From Flavobacteriaceae bacterium (GTDB taxonomy: Bacteria; Bacteroidota; Bacteroidia; Flavobacteriales; Flavobacteriaceae), in the NCBI GenBank assembly GCA_018699935.1, contig JABISF010000015.1, positions 1 through 64,000 of the forward strand: 64,000 nt of DNA, in the 5' to 3' direction. The position numbers were made by a program, and so were the translations under genes. The notes below the pieces were generated by a model. It was not told the DNA's origin and did not search any database. It saw nothing but the letters and a program-made list of their open reading frames with translations. Below are positions 18,811-28,981 of the stretch, piece by piece. Numbering within the stretch: position 1 is the stretch's first letter; every line of letters starts with the position of its first letter.

Positions 18811-19560
18811 GTTTCTGGGAACACGCTCCGGATAATCGGTAATGATCGCATCTACCCCAAAACGGAGCAGAGTTGCTATGTCCTCCGGTTGATTTACGGT
18901 CCACGTATACACCTTCAGCTTTGCTTGATGGATTTTATCCACTATTTCAGCAGTCAAGGATTTATAATCGGGATTGATGGCTTCTGCTGCAAGTAATTGA
19001 GCCGTGGGAATGGCATCCAAGGGGTCATCCTCAGTGAGTACAGCGATAGGTACTGCTTGATTAACCGAATAAAAGTCCTCCAATTCTTTCCAATTAAAAC
19101 TGGAAATAATAACCTTCTCCGCAGACCATTTTCCCGCTTCAAAATAGGTTTGTAAAACAGCATTGGTGGCTATTGCTGTTTGAGCTCCTTTTAATTCGAT
19201 GTTTAATAGTACTTTCCCGTCTATTAAATCTAATACTTCCTCCAAAGTGGGAATGATATAACCCCCCTTCACTTCTATTTTTTGAATGGAATCCAAATCC
19301 AACTGCTCGATATATCCCGTAGTATTGGTCAAACGATCCAAAGTCTGGTCGTGAAAAACCACCAATTCCCCCGAGGCGCAACGAAAAACATCAATTTCTA
19401 TTCCGTCCACCCCCAAATCCAAAGCCTTGGCAATGGAAGGCAAAGTGTTTTCTGTCAAATGCCCACGTGCACCTCGATGACCGATGACGAGTGGGTGGGT
19501 GGGTGGGGCGCAACTGATTGCCGTCATAACAACTACTATTAATGAGGATACTGTTTTCAT
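18808..19560 (-). CDS. Glycerophosphodiester phosphodiesterase family protein
   Basis: VIGHRGARGHLTENTLPSI, GVDGIEIDVFRCASGELVVFHDQTLDRLTN. Confidence 0.93.
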   Translation of the reverse strand: MKTVSSLIVVVMTAISCAPPTHPLVIGHRGARGHLTENTLPSIAKALDLGVDGIEIDVFRCASGELVVFHDQTLDRLTNTTGYIEQLDLDSIQKIEVKGGYIIPTLEEVLDLIDGKVLLNIELKGAQTAIATNAVLQTYFEAGKWSAEKVIISSFNWKELEDFYSVNQAVPIAVLTEDDPLDAIPTAQLLAAEAINPDYKSLTAEIVDKIHQAKLKVYTWTVNQPEDIATLLRFGVDAIITDYPERVPRN

Positions 19561-19627
19561 TTTTATTACAAGTTAAAAAAGAAAAGTCGTAGGAGCCATT
19601 TCTAAGCGCTGAATCTTTACCATCTGC

Positions 19628-21055
19628 TTATTCCACTAATATCCAAAACTCCCAAGGTTTCATGTCGTACTGATAACTTTCCGACAAGATGACAGCTTTC
19701 ATGTCTTGATACCTGCGGTATTTCCCGTTTTTAGGCATGGTAAACTGAGCATAGTCTTTACTCAAGTTGACAATCGCCACCAACGTATCTTTGTCTTTTA
19801 TCCGCTCAAAAGCCAAAACCTGATAATCTTTACTTGTAGGTATTCTCGTATAGGTTCCCCCTTCACTTCCACTGGCCAATGCCGGATGATGATTCTTTAG
19901 AGCACCCAATTGTTGAAGTAATTTCATGGTGGCTCCTTCTACTTTGGGAAAACTATCTTTTTGAAAAAATTGAAGACGTTTATCAAGATCGTATTCCTGA
20001 CCGCTGTAAATTAAAGGCATTCCCGGTAGCGTAAAATCCAAGGCCATAAAAGCGTTACCCGCTGCACCATAACTTTCGTTTACGGTTCCGTTCCAAGAAT
20101 TTTCATCGTGATTGGCCACAAAATTTACGAGGATATTTTCCATCCCATACAATCGGAGACTGCGCTCCATATGGCGATGAAAATCATTGGCATTTTTTCT
20201 ACCCTTAGCCACTTCCTTACTCAGCCCGTGTCCCGGCCAATCGTAGGTGGCATCAAAGCGACTCACCAAGGGCAAGCCTCCCGGATGATAAATGTCGGTT
20301 TCCGCCAGTAAAAAAATGTCTTTGACTTCTTTTAAAGCCGCAAAGGTCTTTTCGTAAAACGGAACCGGCACAGCATAGGCTTGATCGATGCGATAGCCAT
20401 CAATATCACATTCTTTTACCCAATACAACATCGCATTGCGCATGGCTTCACGCATTTCCATATTTTCGTAATTCAGATCGGCCACATCGGTCCAACCATA
20501 GGATCGTCCTGTCTGTGGATCCACAGGATCAATAATTTCTCCTTTTCTATTTTTTAAATAATAAGCGTCGTTGGATTCTATCCAATGGTGGCTCCAACCC
20601 GTATGCCCTGGTACCCAGTCCAAAATAACATAGATTCCCAACTCATGCGCTTTATTCACCAATGCTTTAAAGTCTTCTAAAGTTCCAAACTCTGGATTGA
20701 CTTTGGTGTAATCCGAAACGGCATAATAGCTTCCGAGGGGTCCTTTACTCCGCTTTGTAGAGATGGGATTGATGGGCATCAGCCATAAGATTTTTATCCC
20801 CATTTTTTTCAATTTAGGTAAATCCGCTGCAAAAGCATTAAAAGTACCCTCGTTGGAATATTGCCGAATATTGGCTTCATACAAAACCGCCGAAGCAATT
20901 ACTTCTTCAGAAATGGGCGCCAATGGTGTCGGTGCAACTGTGGTTTGGGGAATGGGCTTTCGCGCCTCGGTTTCTGGACTCTTGCAACCTAAAAAATAAA
21001 GGGCAACAAATAAAAAGATAAAATTTCTCATAGTCTTGCGATTAAAATAATTCAA
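19628..21055 (-). CDS. Alpha-amylase family glycosyl hydrolase (GH13), lipoprotein
   Basis: Lipobox-like FLGCKS, VILDWVPGHTGWSH, DGYRIDQAYAVP, FVANHDENSW. Confidence 0.92.
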   Translation of the reverse strand: MNYFNRKTMRNFIFLFVALYFLGCKSPETEARKPIPQTTVAPTPLAPISEEVIASAVLYEANIRQYSNEGTFNAFAADLPKLKKMGIKILWLMPINPISTKRSKGPLGSYYAVSDYTKVNPEFGTLEDFKALVNKAHELGIYVILDWVPGHTGWSHHWIESNDAYYLKNRKGEIIDPVDPQTGRSYGWTDVADLNYENMEMREAMRNAMLYWVKECDIDGYRIDQAYAVPVPFYEKTFAALKEVKDIFLLAETDIYHPGGLPLVSRFDATYDWPGHGLSKEVAKGRKNANDFHRHMERSLRLYGMENILVNFVANHDENSWNGTVNESYGAAGNAFMALDFTLPGMPLIYSGQEYDLDKRLQFFQKDSFPKVEGATMKLLQQLGALKNHHPALASGSEGGTYTRIPTSKDYQVLAFERIKDKDTLVAIVNLSKDYAQFTMPKNGKYRRYQDMKAVILSESYQYDMKPWEFWILVE

Positions 21056-22868
21056 TAATATAAACGGTTTGTCCCGGTATTGTCAGTTCCTTTTCCAAAA
21101 GGAACTCCTGCTCTGTGATGATCTCAAAACCGCGCTTAAGTTGGTTTAACCCTTCCTCAAAACGAGAGGTATGGAGGGTTTGGGACTCCAGGTTGTTGTT
21201 GACAACCACCATCACGCGTTCTGTTTCATCATATCGAAAATAAACATAAACATCGTTTTCAGGCACATAATGCAACATTTTTCCAAAATGAATCACGGCT
21301 TTGTTTTTTCGCCATTGCAACAGTTTTTGTGTAAAATTAAAATAAAGTCGCTGCGTTTCCGTACGTCCAGAATCTGTAAAGGCATTGTTTTGATCTCCGC
21401 TCCAACCCCCGGGAAAATCGCGACGAATATCTCCATCCCCTCTTCCTTTTTCACCCTGCATTCCAATTTCAGTTCCGTAATATATTTGAGGAATCCCGCG
21501 GATGGTCATCAAAACGGACATCCATTGTTGATACTGTTTAAAATCAGGATAAATGGCGTTGCTTCGTTCGGTGTCGTGGTTTTCTGTAAAAATCAACACA
21601 TTATGGATGTTGGGATACAAAAAGTCTTTTTGAAAATGCTTGTACAAACGGGTTGTCCCCAACTCCCAATACGAATTGTTTTCGTTAAACAGCTGCACCA
21701 AAACATCTCGTAATGGAAAATCCATCACACTTGGGAGTTTGGAATTATATCCTCTTAAGGCACCAATAGCACTATCCTCTTGCCAATAGGCCACATGAAC
21801 GGTATCGTGCATCCAACCTTCACCAACGATATTGAAGTTTGGATATTCCTCCCGAATCGCACTGACCCAAGCCACCATAGCCTCGGGATCATTATAGGGG
21901 TATGTATCCACTCTAAAGCCATCGATCCCGGCAGATTCTATCCACCAAATTGCATTTTGTTTTACATATTGAAGCACCAAAGGGGCCTTGAGGTTGACGT
22001 CCGCCATGGAAGGAACAAACCAACCTTCTACCTGAGTCTTGTAATCAATTTGAGAGGCGTAAGGATCTGAAAAAATCTCTTTTCGATGATTTGTTCCCGT
22101 AAATTCATCAAATTGATGAATCCAATCCGAGGTGGGCAAATCTTGGATGATCCAGTGTTCCAAACCCCAATGATTGGTCACATAATCCATAATTAACTTC
22201 ATCGATCGATCATGTAAAGCCTCCCCAAGCCGCACATAATCTTGATGCGTTCCAAAACGCGGGTCGATGCGATAGGAATGACTTTGGGCATAGGTGTGAT
22301 ATGATCCTTGGGGATCATTGTCCTCCAAAAGCGGGGTACTCCACAAAGCAGTTGCCCCAAGTGCTGCTATATAATCCAAATGTTCAATGATTCCTTGGAT
22401 GTCTCCTCCATGCCTTCCGCCTTGTTGCGCTCGATCCAACTTTTCAAGCATTTCTACCGCCGTATCATTCTTTTTGTTTCCATTGGCAAAACGATCCGGC
22501 ATGAGCAGATAAATCACATCAGCGGCATCAAAACTTTTTCGGTCGGCACTCCCCTTTTTTCGTTCAAGAAGCGTGTAGGGAATTTTTCGTGGCGGGGCAC
22601 CTGGTTTTTCTAGCAGTATATCAAAGGTTCCCGGTGTTGAATCTGAAAAATCAAATTCCACAAAAAGATAATTGGGATTTTCAACCTTGATCGTTTGCAA
22701 TATTTTTCCTCCCGAAGATGCCACGGCATATTGAGCAATATCTTTTTCATACAACAGGATTTGAACCGTGTCCAATTGCATTCCAGCCCACCAGTAGGGG
22801 GGTTCAATGCGTAACTCTTGACTCATAAGAATAAGGGGTAAAAAAATAAATGAAAAAATCCATCGCAT
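21042..22868 (-). CDS. GH13 cyclomaltodextrinase/neopullulanase (SusA-like), secreted
   Basis: N-terminal Ig-like domain (IEPPYWWAGMQLDTVQILLY), LIMDYVTNHWG, DGFRVDTYPYND, IFTENHDTER. Confidence 0.93.
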   Translation of the reverse strand: MRWIFSFIFLPLILMSQELRIEPPYWWAGMQLDTVQILLYEKDIAQYAVASSGGKILQTIKVENPNYLFVEFDFSDSTPGTFDILLEKPGAPPRKIPYTLLERKKGSADRKSFDAADVIYLLMPDRFANGNKKNDTAVEMLEKLDRAQQGGRHGGDIQGIIEHLDYIAALGATALWSTPLLEDNDPQGSYHTYAQSHSYRIDPRFGTHQDYVRLGEALHDRSMKLIMDYVTNHWGLEHWIIQDLPTSDWIHQFDEFTGTNHRKEIFSDPYASQIDYKTQVEGWFVPSMADVNLKAPLVLQYVKQNAIWWIESAGIDGFRVDTYPYNDPEAMVAWVSAIREEYPNFNIVGEGWMHDTVHVAYWQEDSAIGALRGYNSKLPSVMDFPLRDVLVQLFNENNSYWELGTTRLYKHFQKDFLYPNIHNVLIFTENHDTERSNAIYPDFKQYQQWMSVLMTIRGIPQIYYGTEIGMQGEKGRGDGDIRRDFPGGWSGDQNNAFTDSGRTETQRLYFNFTQKLLQWRKNKAVIHFGKMLHYVPENDVYVYFRYDETERVMVVVNNNLESQTLHTSRFEEGLNQLKRGFEIITEQEFLLEKELTIPGQTVYIIELF

Positions 22869-25156
22869 TACACATCCGAATTAACCGTTATCGGCGCTCC
22901 ATTACAAAAAATGGAAGTTGTCGCTCCCGAACTGTGAATACGAGTTCCGGCTTGATCCACGCGAACCGTAATGATCGCATTGCGATAGAGAATTTTAAAG
23001 CTAAAAGCCTTCCATTGTTGGGGGAGTTTTGGACTGAAATGCAGGGCACCATCTTTCATTTGCATCCCCCCAAAACCTTCAACGATACTCATCCATGTAC
23101 CGGCCATACTTGTGATGTGCAAGCCCTCGTCCACTTCCTTGTTGTAATCGTCCAAATCCAATCGGGCAGTTCTTAAATAAAAAGCATAAGCCTGCTCCAT
23201 TTTCTCCAGACGCGCCGCTAAAATGGCATGTACACAGGGCGATAACGAAGATTCGTGAACGGTAAAGGGTTCGTAATAATCAAAATGGGTTTGGAGTGCC
23301 TCCATTGTAAAATGCTCTTGGAAAAAATAAAAACCTTGTAAAACATCCGCTTGTTTGATGTAAGGTGACCGTAAAATTCGATCCCAAGACCAATGCTGAT
23401 TGATGGGGCGATCCGCAGCAGGCAATTGCTCCACTGTTTGTAATTCTTTGTCCAAAAACCCATCATTTTGTAGGAATAAATCTTTTTCGGGATGTTTTGG
23501 GAAATACATCTGATTGGCTATGGATTGCCAAGATTGTACTTCCTCCTTACGCACCTTCAATTTGGACGCTAGTGTTTTAAAAACCTGTTGATTTTCAACT
23601 TGCAATCGCTCCCACATTTCAGTGGTGTACAGAAGACACCATTGCGCTATATAGTTGGTGTACCAATTGTTATTGACATTGTTTTCGTACTCATTGGGAC
23701 CCGTAACCCCCAAAATTACATACAAACCTTTTGCCTCAGAAAAATTGACCCGCTGTGCCCAAAACCGCGCAATCCCAACCAAAACTTCCATTCCCATTTC
23801 TGGAAGATAGGTCTTGTCACCCGTAAATCTTTCGTAGTTGTATATGGCATAGGCAATGGCTCCATTGCGGTGGATTTCTTCAAAGGTAATTTCCCATTCG
23901 TTGTGGCATTCTTCCCCATTCATGGTCACCATTGGATACAAAGCTGCTCCCCCTGAAAAGCCTAGCCTCTCTGCGTTTTCAATAGCCTTATACAATTGAT
24001 CGTAACGGTATTTCAATAAATTTCTAGCCACTTCGGCACCTTTGGTGGCCATATAAAAGGGAAGGCAATAGGCTTCAGTATCCCAATAGGTACTACCGCC
24101 ATATTTTTCTCCAGTAAATCCTTTTGGACCAATATTTAGTTTGGGGTCTTTTCCGTTATAGGTTTGGTTGAGTTGAAAAATATTAAAACGAATGGCTTGT
24201 TGGGCTTTTTCATCCCCTTCAATCAGGATGTCCGATTGCTTCCAAACCTCACTCCAGACCTCTTGATGTGCCGTCTTTACTGTCTCAAAACCTTGGTTCT
24301 GTGCCGCTGCCAACAGTTCTTTTACTTCCGATAAAGGAGTGCTTTCGGAGGACTTATCACAACGGAAATAGCCCCCAAATTTGGTTGCCGTGCCAATCTC
24401 TCCTTGCTGAAGTGTCACGATGGCTTTTTGGCTTAAACGCTGCTCCTCGCTGGTGCACTCAGCCGCTATAATCGCACCCCTTGCATCTACAAATTCAGTA
24501 TGCGCATACGTGCAAATTTTAAAATGCGTCTTAAGTGTATGTGAAAATAATGCCAACCCTTCCGCTGAGGCGTGTTGATTGGTATGTTCCCAAAAGGGAT
24601 CGTTCCAGTTGGAATCTTGATTGGTAATTTGCCCCTCAATATAAGAATCAAACTCAAGGGTCGTATTGTCCTGCAAAGCCTTGATTGAATATTGAATGAC
24701 TCCCAAAGCCCCCGTTACCATGGAAAGAAATCGGGTCGAATGAACTTCAATGGCACAGTTTTTCTCCAATTGCACGGTAAAAGATCGGTGATAGACTCCG
24801 TTTTTCATATCCAACTCCCTTCGGAAATTTTGGATTTCTAAACAATTGTTTAAATCCAAACGAATGCCATTGACATGAACATCTATACCAATCCAATTGG
24901 GTGCGTTCAAAACTTTGGCAAAATATTCGGGATAGCCGTTTTTCCACCACCCTACTCGAGTTTTGTCGGGATAATAGACCCCACCGATATAACTGCCTTG
25001 AAAAGTTTCACCCGAATAGTGTTCTTCAAAATTGGCGCGTTGTCCCATAGCGCCATTACCCAAACTGAAAATGCTTTCCGAGGACTTAACGTGATTGGGA
25101 TCAAAGCCTTCTTCTATAATTTTCCAGGGGTCAGTCTTCAAATAGGGTGTGCTCAT
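22868..25156 (-). CDS. GH65 family maltose phosphorylase-like protein
   Basis: GNGAMGQRANFEEHYSG, YGGSTYWDTEAYCLPFY, GVTGPNEYENNVNNNWYTN; ATG at 25156. Confidence 0.93.
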   Translation of the reverse strand: MSTPYLKTDPWKIIEEGFDPNHVKSSESIFSLGNGAMGQRANFEEHYSGETFQGSYIGGVYYPDKTRVGWWKNGYPEYFAKVLNAPNWIGIDVHVNGIRLDLNNCLEIQNFRRELDMKNGVYHRSFTVQLEKNCAIEVHSTRFLSMVTGALGVIQYSIKALQDNTTLEFDSYIEGQITNQDSNWNDPFWEHTNQHASAEGLALFSHTLKTHFKICTYAHTEFVDARGAIIAAECTSEEQRLSQKAIVTLQQGEIGTATKFGGYFRCDKSSESTPLSEVKELLAAAQNQGFETVKTAHQEVWSEVWKQSDILIEGDEKAQQAIRFNIFQLNQTYNGKDPKLNIGPKGFTGEKYGGSTYWDTEAYCLPFYMATKGAEVARNLLKYRYDQLYKAIENAERLGFSGGAALYPMVTMNGEECHNEWEITFEEIHRNGAIAYAIYNYERFTGDKTYLPEMGMEVLVGIARFWAQRVNFSEAKGLYVILGVTGPNEYENNVNNNWYTNYIAQWCLLYTTEMWERLQVENQQVFKTLASKLKVRKEEVQSWQSIANQMYFPKHPEKDLFLQNDGFLDKELQTVEQLPAADRPINQHWSWDRILRSPYIKQADVLQGFYFFQEHFTMEALQTHFDYYEPFTVHESSLSPCVHAILAARLEKMEQAYAFYLRTARLDLDDYNKEVDEGLHITSMAGTWMSIVEGFGGMQMKDGALHFSPKLPQQWKAFSFKILYRNAIITVRVDQAGTRIHSSGATTSIFCNGAPITVNSDV

Positions 25157-25821
25157 GACAAATGAAAAATTTTGGTGAGTACGTCTTCGCTTAGATAGGT
25201 GAAATCCGGAAAACAATAATCTGGTTGATCAAAATTGGAAGGGTCGCCAAGAGCAATGGCGGTCATTCCGGCAGCCTTAGCCGCCTGAATCCCTGCAGTA
25301 GAATCTTCAAAAACCACACAGTGTTGGGGTGAAATTCCCAAAGCCTCGCTTCCCTTTACAAATACTTCCGGATCGGGCTTACTTTTTTGGACATTATTAC
25401 CATCGACGATGACCTCAAAATAAGAGGTTACCCCTAATTGATCTAAAATTACTTGAGCATTTTTGCTGGCAGATCCCAAAGCGATAGGGATTCCTTGTGC
25501 TTTCAAAAACGTCAACGCTTCGGCGATTCCTGATAATAAATCTTTGGAATTTACGGTGGTAATAAACTGAAGATAATCTTCGTTTTTTTGTGTTAAACAG
25601 TGCGCAAAGGCTTCGGCATCAAGACGGGTTTGGGCAAAACCTAAAATAAGATGGAGCGAATCCACCCGACTCACTCCTTTCAATTGTTCGTTCTCCTGTT
25701 CTGTTAAATCATGACCAAAAGTCGCCGCAATTTTTTTCCAAGCTAAATAATGATACTTTGCTGTGTCAACAATTACGCCATCCAAATCAAAAATTGCGCA
25801 ATACTTCCTCTCATTTTTCAT
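25153..25821 (-). CDS. pgmB: Beta-phosphoglucomutase
   Basis: HAD motif FDLDGVIVDTAKYHYLAWKKIA, ALGSASKNA, FEDSTAGIQAAKAAGM; ATGA overlap with GH65 gene. Confidence 0.93.
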   Translation of the reverse strand: MKNERKYCAIFDLDGVIVDTAKYHYLAWKKIAATFGHDLTEQENEQLKGVSRVDSLHLILGFAQTRLDAEAFAHCLTQKNEDYLQFITTVNSKDLLSGIAEALTFLKAQGIPIALGSASKNAQVILDQLGVTSYFEVIVDGNNVQKSKPDPEVFVKGSEALGISPQHCVVFEDSTAGIQAAKAAGMTAIALGDPSNFDQPDYCFPDFTYLSEDVLTKIFHLS

Positions 25822-25827
25822 AGACGT

Positions 25828-26157
25828 TTATTCCTCCGGAGCCAATCTAACAATTAATCCATTCAATTCAGGCTTCATTGGAATTTGGCAACCCAACCGA
25901 CTGTTGTCTTGCACATGAAAAGCCTCCGCCAACATGGCTTCTTCATCTTCCGAACGTTCTCCCAAATCGTGTTCACTTTCAATATAACATTGACAAGAAG
26001 CACACAAAGCCATTCCTCCACATGTTCCTTCCACGGGCAATTCATATGCCTTGCATATCTCCATCAAATTCATTCCCATATCGGTTGGAGCAATTAATGC
26101 TTTTGGGGTTCCTTCTCGGTCAATAACAATAATGTTTATTTCTTCCATATTATTCAA
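25828..26157 (-). CDS. 2Fe-2S ferredoxin
   Basis: CGGMALCASCQCYIE with C-terminal LGCQIP. Confidence 0.93.
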   Translation of the reverse strand: MNNMEEINIIVIDREGTPKALIAPTDMGMNLMEICKAYELPVEGTCGGMALCASCQCYIESEHDLGERSEDEEAMLAEAFHVQDNSRLGCQIPMKPELNGLIVRLAPEE

Positions 26158-27202
26158 TGGCTTTTACGGTGCTTTTTTCCGCTTGCTTGTGGGTGCCGTC
26201 AAAACCGACCACACCACCCACAGTAGTATATTTTAATACGTTGCGTTTGTTGGGATGAATCCTTTGAAAGGCACTTTGACACATCAACGTGGCTTCGTGA
26301 AAACCACACAAAATCAGTTTTAGTTTTCCGGGATAGGTGTTGACATCACCAACGGCATAGATCCCCGGAATATTGGTTTGATAATCCAACGTATTGTCCA
26401 CTTTGATGGCATTTTTTTCGATGTCCAATCCCCATTGGGCTATGGGACCCAGTTTGGGTGCCAATCCAAAAAGCGGTAAAAAATAATCGGTGGAAATTTT
26501 TTCATCCCGATCGCCTGTCCGGATAGTGACCGATTCGAGCTGTTGCGCTCCTTCCAGTGCAATGACATCGGAAGGGGTTTTTACCTGAATTCTTCCTGCA
26601 TTTTTTAAGGCTTGCACTTTTTCCACCGAATCCAAAGCTCCTCTAAATTCATTGCGACGGTGCACCAGGGTTAAAGAAGCTGTAAGCTCCGCCAAAAAAA
26701 TGGTCCAATCCAGTGCAGAATCTCCCCCACCGGCGATGACCACCTTTTTATCTTTAAAGAATTGCGGATCTTTAATCATATACTCTACTCCTTTCCCTTC
26801 AAATTCCGTCAAACGATCTAAAGGGGGTTTTCTAGGTTCGAAAGTCCCCAAACCACCCGCTATTACGACCACCGGAGCTTGGTGCTGTGTTCCTTTATCT
26901 GTGGTTACAACAAACTGCTCATTTGCCGTCTTTTCCAAGGTAACCGCTTGTTCTCCCAGAGTAAATCCGGGTTGAAAGGGTTTGATCTGCTCCATTAGTT
27001 TATCCACCAAATCTCCCGCTAAAATTTCAGGATGGGAAGGAATATCGTAAATGGGTTTTTTGGGATAAATTTCTGCACACTGCCCTCCGGGAATGGGGAG
27101 TGAGTCAATTAAATGACATTTGAGTTGCAATAGACCTGCTTCAAAAACAGTAAATAGTCCGGTAGGTCCGGCACCAATAATAATTAAATCTGTCTGTATC
27201 AT
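26150..27202 (-). CDS. Ferredoxin--NADP reductase (thioredoxin-reductase-like type)
   Basis: IIGAGPTGLFTVFEAG, VVIAGGGDSALDW, GIYAVGDVNTYPGK. Confidence 0.92.
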   Translation of the reverse strand: MIQTDLIIIGAGPTGLFTVFEAGLLQLKCHLIDSLPIPGGQCAEIYPKKPIYDIPSHPEILAGDLVDKLMEQIKPFQPGFTLGEQAVTLEKTANEQFVVTTDKGTQHQAPVVVIAGGLGTFEPRKPPLDRLTEFEGKGVEYMIKDPQFFKDKKVVIAGGGDSALDWTIFLAELTASLTLVHRRNEFRGALDSVEKVQALKNAGRIQVKTPSDVIALEGAQQLESVTIRTGDRDEKISTDYFLPLFGLAPKLGPIAQWGLDIEKNAIKVDNTLDYQTNIPGIYAVGDVNTYPGKLKLILCGFHEATLMCQSAFQRIHPNKRNVLKYTTVGGVVGFDGTHKQAEKSTVKAIE

Positions 27203-27447
27203 GGTAAAGTTGTGTCTACACTTACCACCTTCTCAATATGGGGCACATATTTTTTGATGGTCATTTCAACGCCCGATTTTAAGGTCATTTGATTTACAGA
27301 GCATCCTACACAGGCACCGTGTAGTTGCACATTCACTACATTACCTTCTATGCTCACCAAAGAAATATCACCACCATCCGAAGCCAAAAAGGGACGGATT
27401 TCTTCAAGGGCTTCCAAAACTTTAGCTGTAATTTCTTTTTCGTTCAT
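27199..27447 (-). CDS. NifU C-terminal-domain Fe-S scaffold protein
   Basis: LEEIRPFLASDGGDISLVSIEG...LHGACVGCSVNQMTLKSGVE. Confidence 0.95.
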   Translation of the reverse strand: MNEKEITAKVLEALEEIRPFLASDGGDISLVSIEGNVVNVQLHGACVGCSVNQMTLKSGVEMTIKKYVPHIEKVVSVDTTLP

Positions 27448-27448
27448 C

Positions 27449-28579
27449 TTATTTCTTTATGGCTTCACACCCCACCATATTAGTGATTTCCACCACTTTA
27501 GTAGGGGGTAATTCGTTATTGCGTTTTAGGGTTTCCGTGACTAATTGCTGGGTGATTTTAATAAAGGTATTGGACAAGGCGGTGTTTTCTTGAAGGGCTG
27601 CGGGTCTTCCCACATCGGCAGCTTCGCGGATGCTTTGAACCAGAGGAATACCTCCTAAAAAAGGAACCTTTTTGTCGGCAGCTAAATGTTCTGCCCCTTG
27701 CTTGCCAAAAATATAATATTTATGATCGGGTAATTCTTCGGGAGTAAAATAGCTCATGTTTTCAACGATCCCCAAAACCGGAACGTTGATGCTGTCTTGT
27801 TGAAACATAGCGATCCCTTTTTTGGCATCGGCCAATGCCACATTTTGCGGCGTACTGACTACTACTGCCCCAGTGAGCGGTAAGGATTGAACAATACTCA
27901 AATGAATATCTCCTGTCCCAGGAGGCAAATCAATGAGTAGAAAATCCAAAGCTCCCCAAGCTGCGTCAAAAATCATTTGATTCAAAGCTTTTGCAGCCAT
28001 GGGACCCCGCCAAACAACCGCCTGATCGGGTTGTGTAAAAAATCCTATCGAGAGTACTTTAACTCCATAATTTTCAATGGGTTCCATCATAGACTTTCCA
28101 TTCACTTGAATCGACAAGGGGCGTGCGCCCTCCATGTCAAACATGGTAGGAATGGAAGGTCCGTAGATATCGGCATCCAAAACCCCCACTTTACATCCCA
28201 TGGATGCCAAGGTGACGGCAATATTTGCCGTGATCGTAGATTTTCCCACCCCCCCCTTTCCGGAAGAAATGGCAATAACGGAATCAATACCGGGGATGGC
28301 TGCCCCGCGAATGGGTGCTGCTTTGGGTGGCGCCACTACCTTAATATTAATTTTTATTTTTGCCTTTTCATACACCTGTTGGTGTAAGGTCTGTAGAATA
28401 CTTACTTCCAGTTTTTTTCGGGCTTGTAAACTCGGATTGTCCAACTGCAAGTCCAAATCAATTTGGTCGTCAAAAATCATGATATTTTGAACGGCTCCAC
28501 TGTCCATTAAGTTGGAACCACCTCCCGGAAGTGAGAGGGTTGTGAGTGCTTTTTCGACGGCTGCTTTAGTGATTTTCAT
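27449..28579 (-). CDS. Mrp/NBP35 family Fe-S carrier ATPase
   Basis: SSGKGGVGKSTITANIAVTLA deviant Walker A, DADIYGPSIPTMFD, LLIDLPPGTGD. Confidence 0.96.
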   Translation of the reverse strand: MKITKAAVEKALTTLSLPGGGSNLMDSGAVQNIMIFDDQIDLDLQLDNPSLQARKKLEVSILQTLHQQVYEKAKIKINIKVVAPPKAAPIRGAAIPGIDSVIAISSGKGGVGKSTITANIAVTLASMGCKVGVLDADIYGPSIPTMFDMEGARPLSIQVNGKSMMEPIENYGVKVLSIGFFTQPDQAVVWRGPMAAKALNQMIFDAAWGALDFLLIDLPPGTGDIHLSIVQSLPLTGAVVVSTPQNVALADAKKGIAMFQQDSINVPVLGIVENMSYFTPEELPDHKYYIFGKQGAEHLAADKKVPFLGGIPLVQSIREAADVGRPAALQENTALSNTFIKITQQLVTETLKRNNELPPTKVVEITNMVGCEAIKK

Positions 28580-28639
28580 GTTTGGATAAGAAAAAACAAA
28601 TATACTGCTTACTATCCAAAAAGAAAAGATTCACTCGGA

Positions 28640-28981
28640 TTATAAAGCGGGCAATTCACTTTGTGGATCCCAGTAATGTTGATCAAAATGTAGCACCGCA
28701 TTGTTTTGAATCGCAACGCCTTCTTCCATCAACAACTGCTCCATGAGGTGTGTGCCTCCAAAATGATGCTTGCCGGTGAGGAGTCCCTTCCGATTGACCA
28801 CACGATGTGCCGGTATGTCTGGCTGCGAATGCGATGCGTTCATTGCCCAACCCACCATACGCGCACTTTGAGGACTTCCCAAATAGCGCGCAATGGCACC
28901 ATAAGAGGTGATTCTTCCCTCTGGAATTTGCCGAACTACGGCATATACTTGATCAAAAAAAGAGGGCTTTTGAGTCTCCAT
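28640..28981 (-). CDS. MGMT-family alkyltransferase-like (ATL) protein
   Basis: PAHRVVNRKGLLTG: Cys of PCHRVV replaced by Ala. Confidence 0.9.
   Translation of the reverse strand: METQKPSFFDQVYAVVRQIPEGRITSYGAIARYLGSPQSARMVGWAMNASHSQPDIPAHRVVNRKGLLTGKHHFGGTHLMEQLLMEEGVAIQNNAVLHFDQHYWDPQSELPAL

Noticed and set aside
21171-21713. 180-aa ORF opposite the GH13 gene
   Set aside because: Fully contained in a clear GH13 coding sequence; no motif or independent start signal.
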